Positions 1 through 7,205 of a stretch of 14,892 nt of DNA are shown piece after piece (position 1 is the first letter of the stretch; the number at the start of each line of letters is the position of its first letter). The notes beneath the pieces are model-generated. The model was not told the DNA's origin. It saw only the letters and a list, made by a program, of their open reading frames with translations, and did no database searches. Location of the stretch: the NCBI GenBank assembly GCA_964537555.1, contig CAZIAD010000067.1, positions 1-14,892 of the forward strand, in the 5' to 3' direction. Source of the DNA: CAYRWR01 sp964537555 (GTDB lineage Bacteria; Spirochaetota; Brevinematia; Brevinematales; CAYRWR01). Both the position numbers and the translations under genes were made by a program.

Positions 1-2
1 CA

Positions 3-17
3 TTTGTACTGTACAAA
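3..17. promoter_or_regulatory. Perfect palindrome, candidate operator of the alpha-glucosidase gene
   Basis: TTTGTAC and GTACAAA are exact reverse complements around a single central T, giving a 15-base perfect dyad about 50 bases before the GH31 start codon. It covers the likely -35 element at 10-15, the position expected for a repressor site. The symmetry is seen directly. The regulator is unknown; a sugar-responsive repressor is a guess from the downstream gene. Confidence 0.45.
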
Positions 18-38
18 AATGCTCTAAGGGGTTATTCT
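10..38 (+). promoter_or_regulatory. Weak sigma70-like promoter for GH31 gene
   Basis: TGTACA (10-15) and TATTCT (33-38) are separated by 17 bases, each matching four of six consensus positions. The GGGAG ribosome binding site at 57-61 sits six bases before the ATG at 68. The weak match would suit an activated or repressed promoter. It lies at the window edge, so a stronger promoter further upstream cannot be excluded. Confidence 0.3.
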
Positions 39-67
39 TTACAAAATCAATACCCCGGGAGTCTACC

Positions 68-2464
68 ATGAAGAGAGTATTAAGCATATTCCTATTCTTA
101 ACCGTATTTATCAGCAGTACTTTTGCCAAGGAGCAGAAGGAGAAACCAAATTTCCAGGACATCACTGTCCACTCCGGGGCATTAAAGTCTGTGGGCTACC
201 ACAAGGGTAAGCTCGACCTGGTCTATGAAAACTTCCGCTTCAGCCTGGAATATATCAACCAGGGGTCTCTGCATATATATTCCCAGTACGGCCATAAAAA
301 GATACAGCGGCACTCCTATTCAGTAGTCAGCAATGCCACCCTCACGGACAGCCGGGTCAGTACCAATGGGGATTTTCTGGAATTCAGCCGGGGAGATATG
401 GTCACCCGGGTCCCCTTTAAAGACCTCTTTCTGGAAATCCTACGATCCGGCCAGAGCATTTATCACGCGGACATCCTGGCCCTGCCCGCCCAGGAAGGGG
501 AAGACAGAAACAGCCTGTTTCTCAAGATCCGCAAGCAGGATGATAACTTTTTCGGAATGGGCAATAAAAGTCCGGAGCTGAGACTGAACGGACAGAAGTT
601 CGACCTGTACAATATAGATTCCTATCCCCATTATTCCTCATTCCCCTTTTATTTCAGCTATAATAAGCAAGGGACTTACGGTATCTTCCTGGACAATCCT
701 TCCTCCACTCACTTCAGCTTTGATAAGATGGACCGGAAGTTTTCCGGAAAATATGTCTTTCCTTCTGATGAATACCTGGAACAGTGGTCCTACCGGGTGG
801 AAGTGGAAGCGGACTATATCGATATGTATTTCTTCCAGGGAGAGGGCTCCCGCATCCTCCAGGACTTTAGTGTACTTACCTCCCGGCCCTACCTCCCCCC
901 TCTGTGGGCTTTCGGTTACCACCAGTGCCGTTATTCCTATATGTCGGAAAAGGATATCTGGAAGATCGTCAAGGGCTTTGAAGAACACGACATGCCCCTG
1001 GAGTCGATGTGGATGGACATTGACTATATGGACGGATTCCGTTCTTTTACTTTTAACACTAAGACCTTTCCTGATATGAAAGCCATGAGTGATAAGCTGA
1101 ATGCTAAGGGTATTAAACTGGCATCTATCATCGATCCCGGTATCAAGAAGGACAAAAAATACTGGGTATACCGTCAGCTGGCCCGTAAAAGGCTCTATAT
1201 CAAAGATCCCCGCAAAGCCTATGTGGGTAAAGTATGGCCCGGGGCCAGCCTCTTCCCCGACTTTAGCGACCCCCAGGCCAGGCTGTGGTGGGGGGACCTC
1301 TATCAGTTCCAGATCGATAATGGTATACAGGGGCACTGGATAGACATGAATGAACCCTCTGACTTTTCCGGCCAGAGGACTGTCCCCCCTACTACTATGC
1401 AGAAATACGAAGGTATCACCGCCCAGAACCGGGACATCCATAATCTCTATGGACTGAACATGTCCATGGCCACCCACAATGGTATCAAGAAATGGAATCA
1501 CGGCCAGAGAGTGTTCCTGCTCACCCGGGCCGGCTTTCCGGGGGTGCAGCATTATGCCTTTATGTGGACCGGGGATAATCGCTCCGACTGGAAATACCTC
1601 AAAGAAGACCTCTACCGTATTCTCAACCTGGGCCTGTCGGGACAGCCCTGGACCGGGGCGGATATCGGTGGTTTCGGCGGCTCGCCCGAGGAAGAGCTGT
1701 TTACCCGCTGGCTGCAGCTAGGTGCCTTCTATCCCTTTATGCGAAACCACTCCGCGGTAGGGTCCCTCTACCAGGAACCCTGGGCCCGTTCCTTTAAGAA
1801 CAATAAAGCCATCCATAAAAAATACCTGGACCTGCGTTACCGCCTTTTGCCCTACATCTACACCCAGGTCTACAAGACCCATAAGACCGGCATCCCTCTC
1901 CTCAAGCCCCTCTTCCTGGAGTACGGCATGGCCTATAAAGATGTCGTAGAGCAGTTCCTCATGGGGAGTGATCTCCTGGTGGCACCCGTACTGACTAAGG
2001 GTCAGACCACTGTCTCACTGGACCTGCCCGGAGAGTCCTGGAAAGAATGGTGGACCGGTAAGATCTATTCCAGGGGTAAACAATCCCTTAAAGTCACCAT
2101 AGACGATATTCCTTTCTTTGTACGGGCCGGATCACTGATCCCGGTCTATGACTTTGAGATGAAAAATACCGCCGGACTGACCAATGGGGCAGACATCAGC
2201 TTTGTAATCTATCCCGATAAAAAAGGCTATGCCTACGGGGAGCTCTACGAAGATGACGGGATCACTTATAAAAATGAGCAGGGAGAATATTTATTCTCGA
2301 AGATCAGCCTCAGCATACAAGGCCGGGCCGCAGACATCCAGATCAAGCAGACAGGAAGCTTTGCTCCCCGCAGAAATCTGATATTTCAATTACCCCAAAA
2401 TATTGATGCGGTGAAGATTAACGGAGAAACAGTACCCCTAAAAGATCATACAGTCCGCATTTGA
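68..2464 (+). CDS. Secreted GH31 alpha-glucosidase
   Basis: A 798-residue glycoside hydrolase family 31 enzyme that should release alpha-linked glucose from maltose-like oligosaccharides by a retaining mechanism. A Sec signal peptide (residues 1-20, cleavage after TFA) predicts export; no lipobox is present. Residues about 130-270 form the N-terminal beta-sandwich, with FFGMG near 161 and the FPFYFS strand near 192. The catalytic barrel carries WMDIDYMD near 315, the nucleophile Asp426 in WIDMNEPSDF and the acid/base Asp503 in WTGDNRSDW. FMRNHS near 557 and the C-terminal beta domains are typical of maltase-type members. Length is normal for the family. GGGAG is six bases before the ATG. The extreme C-terminus may be altered by a one-base shift near 2459 (see findings). 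The exact linkage preference cannot be read from sequence. Confidence 0.93.
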   Translation: MKRVLSIFLFLTVFISSTFAKEQKEKPNFQDITVHSGALKSVGYHKGKLDLVYENFRFSLEYINQGSLHIYSQYGHKKIQRHSYSVVSNATLTDSRVSTNGDFLEFSRGDMVTRVPFKDLFLEILRSGQSIYHADILALPAQEGEDRNSLFLKIRKQDDNFFGMGNKSPELRLNGQKFDLYNIDSYPHYSSFPFYFSYNKQGTYGIFLDNPSSTHFSFDKMDRKFSGKYVFPSDEYLEQWSYRVEVEADYIDMYFFQGEGSRILQDFSVLTSRPYLPPLWAFGYHQCRYSYMSEKDIWKIVKGFEEHDMPLESMWMDIDYMDGFRSFTFNTKTFPDMKAMSDKLNAKGIKLASIIDPGIKKDKKYWVYRQLARKRLYIKDPRKAYVGKVWPGASLFPDFSDPQARLWWGDLYQFQIDNGIQGHWIDMNEPSDFSGQRTVPPTTMQKYEGITAQNRDIHNLYGLNMSMATHNGIKKWNHGQRVFLLTRAGFPGVQHYAFMWTGDNRSDWKYLKEDLYRILNLGLSGQPWTGADIGGFGGSPEEELFTRWLQLGAFYPFMRNHSAVGSLYQEPWARSFKNNKAIHKKYLDLRYRLLPYIYTQVYKTHKTGIPLLKPLFLEYGMAYKDVVEQFLMGSDLLVAPVLTKGQTTVSLDLPGESWKEWWTGKIYSRGKQSLKVTIDDIPFFVRAGSLIPVYDFEMKNTAGLTNGADISFVIYPDKKGYAYGELYEDDGITYKNEQGEYLFSKISLSIQGRAADIQIKQTGSFAPRRNLIFQLPQNIDAVKINGETVPLKDHTVRI

Positions 2465-2527
2465 GGTAGATTTCCCCAAAAGAGGAGGTAGAGTCTATTA
2501 TTCTTAATATCTGTATCTGCCCTGGTA
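2465..2527. other. Short intergenic segment after GH31
   Basis: No terminator hairpin is visible. It contains an AGGAGG-like run at about 2482-2488 with no usable start codon after it. In the frame shifted by one base from the GH31 frame it stays open to a stop at 2505-2507. Confidence 0.3.
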
Positions 2528-2556
2528 TTGCCCTGTGTCCATAATTAATATATAAT
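2528..2556 (+). promoter_or_regulatory. Sigma70-like promoter of the barrel/P460 pair
   Basis: TTGCCC (2528-2533) and a perfect TATAAT (2551-2556) are separated by 17 bases. Transcription should start near 2563, leaving a short leader with GGGAG (2571-2575) six bases before the ATG at 2582. It gives the beta-barrel and cytochrome genes a promoter independent of the GH31 gene. Confidence 0.6.
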
Positions 2557-2581
2557 ACTACAAATACTCTGGGAGAAATAT

Positions 2582-3289
2582 ATGAAAAAAATTATCCTGG
2601 CTTTTTTCCTGTTGCAATTATGCGGGGCAGCCTACAGTTATGAAAATTCCCTGTTTAACCTGGAGACTCCTTCCACTCTGGATGCCAGCGAACTGGAATT
2701 CCAGCTGAAGCACCGTATGGCAGTCGGAGTGGATAACGGCTTTCTGGGTGGGTCTCAGGTAGGCCTGGGCCTGCGCTGGAGTATATTGTCCGGGCTGGAC
2801 ACCAGCTTTCAGTATTATCGTCCTAATACAGAATTAAACCTGAATCTGGGATATACCTATTACTGGGAGGCCATAAGCCTCTATACCAAGATCATGGGGC
2901 AGTATTACACATTTGAAAATCTATTATCTGAAAGAATCCATAGTGCCTATTTTTCTCTGTCATTACAGACCGATGCTTTTTGGGAGAGAGTGATTCCCGC
3001 TCTCAATTTCAGCTATGACCTACACACTCAGACCCTGGGACTGGGCCTTGGCCTCAAGGTGTATATCCTGAAAAGACTGGCGGTACTGGCAGAATACTAC
3101 CCCTATCTGGGTGACAATCCCTTTTTGAAAAGCTCTATGGCCTTTGGATTTGAACTGGAACCAAATGGCCATCACTTTAAATTCCTGGTGGGCAATGATT
3201 ATGACCTGGGATCCCGCAGGTGGGAGGGAGGTACTATTAGTTCCCAGTGGCACTTCGGCTTTAACATCGAGAGACGTTTTGTACTCTGA
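2582..3289 (+). CDS. Outer-membrane beta-barrel protein, DUF5777-like
   Basis: A 235-residue exported protein with a Sec signal peptide (about residues 1-19, AYS then YENS). The mature part alternates polar and hydrophobic residues in short strands throughout, is rich in Gly, Tyr and Leu, and ends in a strand with aromatic residues (FNIERRFVL), as outer-membrane barrels do. HRMAVGVDNG near 44 and GHHFKFLVGN at 196-205 resemble conserved spots in DUF5777 barrel proteins, which I recall near cytochromes and YceI-like proteins. That family match is from memory of the pattern and is only moderately sure. The barrel character is firmer. The gene has its own promoter and lies 57 bases before the cytochrome gene, probably co-transcribed. 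The role is unknown; a channel or an assembly partner for the redox proteins is possible. Confidence 0.7.
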   Translation: MKKIILAFFLLQLCGAAYSYENSLFNLETPSTLDASELEFQLKHRMAVGVDNGFLGGSQVGLGLRWSILSGLDTSFQYYRPNTELNLNLGYTYYWEAISLYTKIMGQYYTFENLLSERIHSAYFSLSLQTDAFWERVIPALNFSYDLHTQTLGLGLGLKVYILKRLAVLAEYYPYLGDNPFLKSSMAFGFELEPNGHHFKFLVGNDYDLGSRRWEGGTISSQWHFGFNIERRFVL

Positions 3290-3314
3290 TACATGCCTGA
3301 CAGTACATGACTGT
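3290..3314. repeat. Tandem TACATGNCTG repeat and small dyad
   Basis: TACATGCCTG (3290-3299) and TACATGACTG (3304-3313) are near-identical, spaced by 14 bases. ACAGT (3300-3304) and ACTGT (3310-3314) form a dyad around ACATG. The repeat begins directly after the barrel gene stop, before the cytochrome ribosome site. It could be a protein-binding site or simply chance. Confidence 0.3.
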
Positions 3315-3346
3315 ATTGCATCCGAAGCATTGAAAAGGAGACTCTT

Positions 3347-3853
3347 ATGAAAAAAAAATACTTTATCGGAATAGCCCTGGCTGTAGCCTTACCGGCCATT
3401 TTTCTCTTTGCCCAGAAAATGACTCTGACAACCTATACCCCCGCTACTATTTCCCCGGAAGTTTTACAAAAAAGACTGTTTAAAGAGGGCAGTTACCGGG
3501 ACTTTGAGGCCTGGCCCGATTATACAGGATTCCAGAAAGGCCGAAAGGCCCATGGATCCACTTTTAAACTCTATATGAGTCCGGAGCTGAGTGCGGAATG
3601 GCCCCTGAAGAAAGCTCAGGCTCCCTCTGGCAGCATCATAGTAAAAGAGGTCTATAGTCAGAATAAGAAGAAAGTGGAGACGGTACTGGTCATGGTGAAA
3701 GTGCCCGGCTTTGATGATAAAAACAAGGACTGGTACTGGGCGGAATTTGATGCCAAAGGGAAAAACCTGCAGTCTGGTATGCTAAAGTCCTGTATCGCCT
3801 GCCATGCCTTAAAAAAGGATAACGACTACGTGATGTCCCGTGATCTGAAATAG
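3347..3853 (+). CDS. Cytochrome P460-family periplasmic haem protein
   Basis: A 168-residue protein with a signal peptide (about residues 1-22, FLFAQ) and one c-type haem site, CIACH at 149-153. The order of motifs is that of the cytochrome P460/c'-beta family: FEAWPDYTGF near 53, the AHGSTFKLYMSP strand near 68, SIIVKEVYS near 96, VMVKVPGFDD near 115, DWYWAEFD near 128, then the haem motif and DYVMS. Known family members oxidise hydroxylamine/NO or bind NO in the periplasm. The canonical enzyme needs a Lys-haem crosslink; several Lys residues are present, but I cannot say whether one is in the crosslink position, so a c'-beta-like NO-binding role is equally possible. AGGAG (3336-3340) is six bases before the ATG. 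The stop is two bases from that of the convergent cupredoxin gene. Confidence 0.85.
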   Translation: MKKKYFIGIALAVALPAIFLFAQKMTLTTYTPATISPEVLQKRLFKEGSYRDFEAWPDYTGFQKGRKAHGSTFKLYMSPELSAEWPLKKAQAPSGSIIVKEVYSQNKKKVETVLVMVKVPGFDDKNKDWYWAEFDAKGKNLQSGMLKSCIACHALKKDNDYVMSRDLK

Positions 3854-3855
3854 TA

Positions 3856-4218
3856 TCAGTTAAACTGTAAGGCTCCTGATCCATTCTGATTCATGGAAGG
3901 CAGGTTAAAGCTATTATCATCTGCCACAACAGAATGGGGAACGGTATCCAGATTGATCCATTTCACCCAGGAACCTCTGGGTATAGTGAGATCAGCGGGA
4001 TTAAAGGCCATGGTCTGTATATTTACCGTATTGGTGATGGTGCTGACATCAGCAGCACCTGCATTGGTCACAATGATCTTTCCCAGCATAGAGGGATGTA
4101 TACCACAGTGATAACTATTGGTAGGTAGAGCATTGACTGAAGTGAGAGGGGCCTCAGGGGCGCAGGACAGGATATATCCAGCTGATGCCAGGATTAAAAA
4201 CAAAAGCAACTTTTTCAT
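3856..4218 (-). CDS. Cupredoxin lipoprotein with circularly permuted domain order
   Basis: A 120-residue lipoprotein: signal peptide with lipobox ILSC (Cys19), then one type-1 copper domain in an unusual order. The C-terminal hallmark of ordinary plastocyanin-like proteins, YHCGIHPSMLGKIIV with ligands Cys38, His41 and Met44, comes first. A linker of about 14 residues leads to VNIQTMAFNPADLTIP and VKWINLDTVPHSVVADD, with ligand His95. The chain ends at ALQFN, just where an ordinary cupredoxin would continue into the YHC strand. All four ligands occur exactly once. The minus-strand sequence after the stop (antisense to the cytochrome gene) does not encode a second YHC segment. GGAGGAA at 4225-4231 is a strong ribosome site. 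The likely role is electron transfer or copper binding at a membrane face, perhaps with the neighbouring P460 protein. Confidence 0.85.
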   Translation of the reverse strand: MKKLLLFLILASAGYILSCAPEAPLTSVNALPTNSYHCGIHPSMLGKIIVTNAGAADVSTITNTVNIQTMAFNPADLTIPRGSWVKWINLDTVPHSVVADDNSFNLPSMNQNGSGALQFN

Positions 4219-4327
4219 GGTTTATTCCTCCATATTTACTATGATTACATTATATAATAATAAACCCTGAAGACTTTGTCCAGTCCCTATAGTGTTATTT
4301 TCAGATTTAAATAAACGAACTGAATAT
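4219..4327. other. Intergenic spacer upstream of cupredoxin gene
   Basis: The AT-rich spacer holds a minus-strand TATAAT (4249-4254) and a TGGACA-like box (4277-4282), but they are 22 bases apart, too far for a standard sigma70 promoter. A -10-only promoter for the cupredoxin gene is possible. No clear terminator for the TPR gene is visible. Confidence 0.25.
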
Positions 4328-5620
4328 TTATAAATCCACAGGAAAAGACAGGTCGACCTCTACACCCCTGGACAGCAGACTTTTCACTATAGCTTTGATC
4401 TGGGGTCTCTCGTATATCCTGAGGCCCCGTATGTCAGCCCTTTTCAAGGCAGGCAGCTCCAGCAGCGGTTCCAGGTGCCGGGAGTACAGGTTATCCGTAT
4501 GAAAAGTAAACTCTTTTAATTTTTTAACCTGCTGCAAATGAGACAGGTCGGTCTTACGGTTCCCCCACATTTCCAGTACTGTCAATTGAGGCAGATACTG
4601 AATTCCCTCCAGAGAAAATATATCAAAATAGTTTTCCTCCCCATCCCAGTCTTTCCAGATCAGGGCCTGAAAATCACTTTCATCATTCCAGAGGACCTTT
4701 TTTACAGAAGCCAGCAGCTTTTCATTGAGAGGACGGCTCACTATCAGCTCCCGGATCGTCTTATGAGCCCCGGTACTGTCTCTGTCTTCCGGTACATCCT
4801 GGAAATACTGCTTCCAGTCAAAGGCGCCGATGGTGCCTGACCGGACCAGGCTCTCTACTACTGCGATCTTCAGTACATCATCTTTTATGAAACGGGGATA
4901 TTTACTCTGTTCATGGATCACCCTTTCATAGAAAGCCTTCCCTTCCAGGGTTTCAGGGGAATCCTGAAAAACAGCCTCCCCAATATACTGGGGTATAAAC
5001 AGAAAATCACTGCCCACTCTCTGTCCGGAAATCAGCTGTTTGAACTCCCGGCTGTTCCGGATGGACTGGAAAGCACTGTCTTTTTTAGCTTTGTTTCGGT
5101 ATTTTTCACCGAATCGGCTGATCACATCATCCAGTGTTTTCAAAGCGGGTTCCTTCTGGCCCAGAAGAGCATAGTAGCGGGCCAGGCTATAGTAATTTCC
5201 CTGCTCCATCTCCAGGGCCAGAGATTTTTTAGTATACTTCAGGGCCCGGGGGATATCTCCGGCCCGTTCCCACAGCTCTCCCAGGTTCTGATAGGCATAG
5301 ACATATTCCGGATCCAGGGCCAGGGCCTGGTTAAAACAACGTTCCGCGTCCGATTGCCTGCCCATCTCCAGGTAGCAAATCCCACAGTCATCCCAGGCCG
5401 GGCAGTTTTTTTTGTTTTTGGTAAAGTATCTTTCATAATAAGCGACCGCTTCTTCATAATGCTTCAGCTCTCTGAGAGAATCGGCCTTACCTAGAAGAGC
5501 ATCCTCATTGTCTTCATCGATCTCCAGGATAAGATCAAAACACTTGAGAGCATTTTTAAAGCGCCCCCCCATCTGTGCATCAGTGGCTTTGACTAATAGA
5601 TATTGGAGCTTATTTGTCAT
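4328..5620 (-). CDS. TPR protein with C-terminal DUF6892-like domain
   Basis: A 430-residue protein with no signal peptide. About five tetratricopeptide repeats fill residues 5-170 (for example ALKCFDLILEIDEDNEDALL, then units starting near 40, 74, 108 and 142), followed by DSAFQSIRNSREFKQLI, a typical end cap of such arrays. Residues about 245-430 resemble DUF6892, which I recognise by DDVLKIAVVESLV, the WKDWDGEENYFDIFSLEGI segment at 322-340 and the short leucine-rich strands after it (YLPQLTVLEMWG, LKEFTFH, LKRADIRGL). That domain name is from memory and moderately sure. TPR arrays bind proteins, so this is probably a cytoplasmic scaffold. The gene starts 18 bases after the WG-repeat gene, so they are likely co-transcribed. 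The ribosome site is weak (TGAG region). Function unknown. Confidence 0.8.
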   Translation of the reverse strand: MTNKLQYLLVKATDAQMGGRFKNALKCFDLILEIDEDNEDALLGKADSLRELKHYEEAVAYYERYFTKNKKNCPAWDDCGICYLEMGRQSDAERCFNQALALDPEYVYAYQNLGELWERAGDIPRALKYTKKSLALEMEQGNYYSLARYYALLGQKEPALKTLDDVISRFGEKYRNKAKKDSAFQSIRNSREFKQLISGQRVGSDFLFIPQYIGEAVFQDSPETLEGKAFYERVIHEQSKYPRFIKDDVLKIAVVESLVRSGTIGAFDWKQYFQDVPEDRDSTGAHKTIRELIVSRPLNEKLLASVKKVLWNDESDFQALIWKDWDGEENYFDIFSLEGIQYLPQLTVLEMWGNRKTDLSHLQQVKKLKEFTFHTDNLYSRHLEPLLELPALKRADIRGLRIYERPQIKAIVKSLLSRGVEVDLSFPVDL

Positions 5621-5638
5621 GATACATTCTCAGAGCTG

Positions 5639-6781
5639 CTAGTCCCACAACTGCACCGGGGCCAGGCCGTCAGAGAATCCGCCACCGGAGCGATATTTTG
5701 GTTCTACCGCCGGAGTCCCGTCTTCATGCAGATACCCCCATTTCCCTTTATCATCCTGGAAAAGATGATAGCCTCCCAATCCATTGGCCATCCACATAAT
5801 GTTCTGGGTACTAAATGGCTCCCCCTGTAGATTCAGATAAAGGGTCTTTCCACCTTTACCAGCCCGGATAGCATGGGGCCCCAGCAGATCTAATGAATCA
5901 TATACCAGATCCACCACTACTTTTCCCTCTTTATCGATAAATCCGGATTTATTGTCAATAGTGACCTTAGCCAGCCCATCCTTAAAATAGGAGGCAAACT
6001 GGTATTTAGGCTTGATGACCATGGCGCCGGTTGTATCAAAATACCCCCATTGGCCATCCAGTCTGACTGAAGCCCGCCCTTCATAGAATCCCCCCAAATA
6101 TTTATACTTGGGAGGAATGACATATTTTCCCTTGACATCAATATTGGCATTGAGGCCCTGCACCTTTACATGGGCATAGCCCTGCACAAAAGGATCTACC
6201 TCCTGGAACGGCCCCGCTATCTTTACAGCCCCGGTCTTATCGATAAAGGCATAGCCCTGATCCAGAGTAATAGCGGCCAGGCCACTGTTAAAATGACCTA
6301 TCCAGGGCAGACTGGGTTCCAGCACTACATTTCCCTTAGTATCCACCAGGCCGGTCTTGCCATTTTCCTTAAATGACGCTATTCCTTCACTAAAAAACAA
6401 GGCTTCAGAAAATGTTTTTTGAGAAAGGGTATTACCATTTATATCAATGAGATACCATTCCGGTTTTCCCCAGTATTTCACGGAAGCCACTCCCGATTTA
6501 AAGGGAGTGACCTGGGCATATTTAGCTGCTATGACCATAGTTCCGGTCGTATCGATGTATCCCCAGTCATCCCCTGATTTGACTGCTGCCCGACCTTCTG
6601 AAAAAGTGGTGGCATAATCGTACTTTGCATTAATGACCATAGTCCCTTCAGGATTGATATAGCCCCATTTACCTGCCGCAAAGGCAGGCTGTGACAGGAA
6701 CATTATACAACACAGCATCAAAACAGCCATGAGGAGAGCTAGTCCTGATTTTCTGATATTCAAGGAGATGAATCTTTTCAT
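5639..6781 (-). CDS. Secreted WG-repeat protein
   Basis: A 380-residue exported protein. The signal peptide covers residues 1-35, with a basic N-region, a hydrophobic core and cleavage after QPAFA. The rest is about ten WG repeats of roughly 34 residues, each of the form WGYID..G..VI..KY......F.EG.A.V. Clear units begin KWGYINPEG, DWGYIDTTG, QWGYFDTTG and KWGYLHEDG; the central units lost the WG pair but keep the FxxG pattern (KTGLVDTKG, GYAFIDKTG, LNANIDVKG). Repeats run to the C-terminus with no extra domain. WG-repeat proteins are thought to be binding or surface proteins, but no biochemical activity can be assigned. AAGGGTG before the ATG serves as ribosome site. It leads the pair with the TPR gene, and may be read from its own promoter at 6800-6827 or from the kinase operon. 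Confidence 0.9.
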   Translation of the reverse strand: MKRFISLNIRKSGLALLMAVLMLCCIMFLSQPAFAAGKWGYINPEGTMVINAKYDYATTFSEGRAAVKSGDDWGYIDTTGTMVIAAKYAQVTPFKSGVASVKYWGKPEWYLIDINGNTLSQKTFSEALFFSEGIASFKENGKTGLVDTKGNVVLEPSLPWIGHFNSGLAAITLDQGYAFIDKTGAVKIAGPFQEVDPFVQGYAHVKVQGLNANIDVKGKYVIPPKYKYLGGFYEGRASVRLDGQWGYFDTTGAMVIKPKYQFASYFKDGLAKVTIDNKSGFIDKEGKVVVDLVYDSLDLLGPHAIRAGKGGKTLYLNLQGEPFSTQNIMWMANGLGGYHLFQDDKGKWGYLHEDGTPAVEPKYRSGGGFSDGLAPVQLWD

Positions 6782-6799
6782 TATACACCCTTATAAGAT

Positions 6800-6827
6800 A
6801 TTTTATAGGCTTATATAAAAATTACAA
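6800..6827 (-). promoter_or_regulatory. Possible promoter of WG/TPR pair
   Basis: On the minus strand TTGTAA (6822-6827) and TAAAAT (6800-6805) are 16 bases apart in the 46-base gap between the response regulator stop and the WG-repeat start. The region is AT-rich, so similar boxes can arise by chance. Confidence 0.35.
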
Positions 6828-7205
6828 TCAGGCAGAATCAAAGATTTTTCCCAGGCTTTCCAGAAGTTTTTCCTTACGCACCGGCTTGATGATCAGGTCT
6901 GCCGCTCCCATTTCCAGGGAGGTGTCATAATACTCCTGCTCTATATATCCGGTCAGCATGATCACAGGCATGTCAGGATATATTTTTCTGATCTCTCTGA
7001 ACACTTCAAATCCGCTCAGATTTTTTAGCTTGATATCACAGATCACGGCATCAATGGGCTGATCCTTTAATGCCTTCATGGTGCCTTTTATATCACTGGC
7101 TTCATGCAGCCTGATGGCAGTGTTTTTTAACTGCATCCTGACCACAGTCCGTATAGCCGGATCATCGTCTATGATCAGAAGATTTCTTTCAGTGTTGTCA
7201 GGCAT
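6828..7205 (-). CDS. Single-domain response regulator
   Basis: A 125-residue CheY-like receiver with no output domain. The acidic pocket is IIDDD (Asp13-15), the phosphoacceptor is Asp57 in AVICDIKLKNLSG, Thr85 lies in VIMLTGY and Lys107 in IIKPV, so all switch residues are intact. A longer reading with 18 more residues is possible, but it would lie inside the kinase gene and those residues do not look like a receiver. The ATG at 7205 is preceded by GGGAG with a six-base gap and overlaps the kinase stop by eight bases, so translation is likely coupled. It is almost certainly the partner of the upstream kinase. Without an output domain it should act through protein contact, perhaps on the acyltransferase-PilZ protein or a diguanylate cyclase elsewhere. 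Confidence 0.9.
   Translation of the reverse strand: MPDNTERNLLIIDDDPAIRTVVRMQLKNTAIRLHEASDIKGTMKALKDQPIDAVICDIKLKNLSGFEVFREIRKIYPDMPVIMLTGYIEQEYYDTSLEMGAADLIIKPVRKEKLLESLGKIFDSA

Noticed and set aside
638..1552. Open frame of 304 codons antisense to the GH31 gene
   Set aside because: It lies wholly inside a gene with intact catalytic motifs on the other strand; the translation is low in recognisable structure and arises from codon bias.
4913..5494. Open frame of 193 codons on the plus strand inside the TPR gene
   Set aside because: It is antisense to clear TPR repeats and has no ribosome site or family motif.
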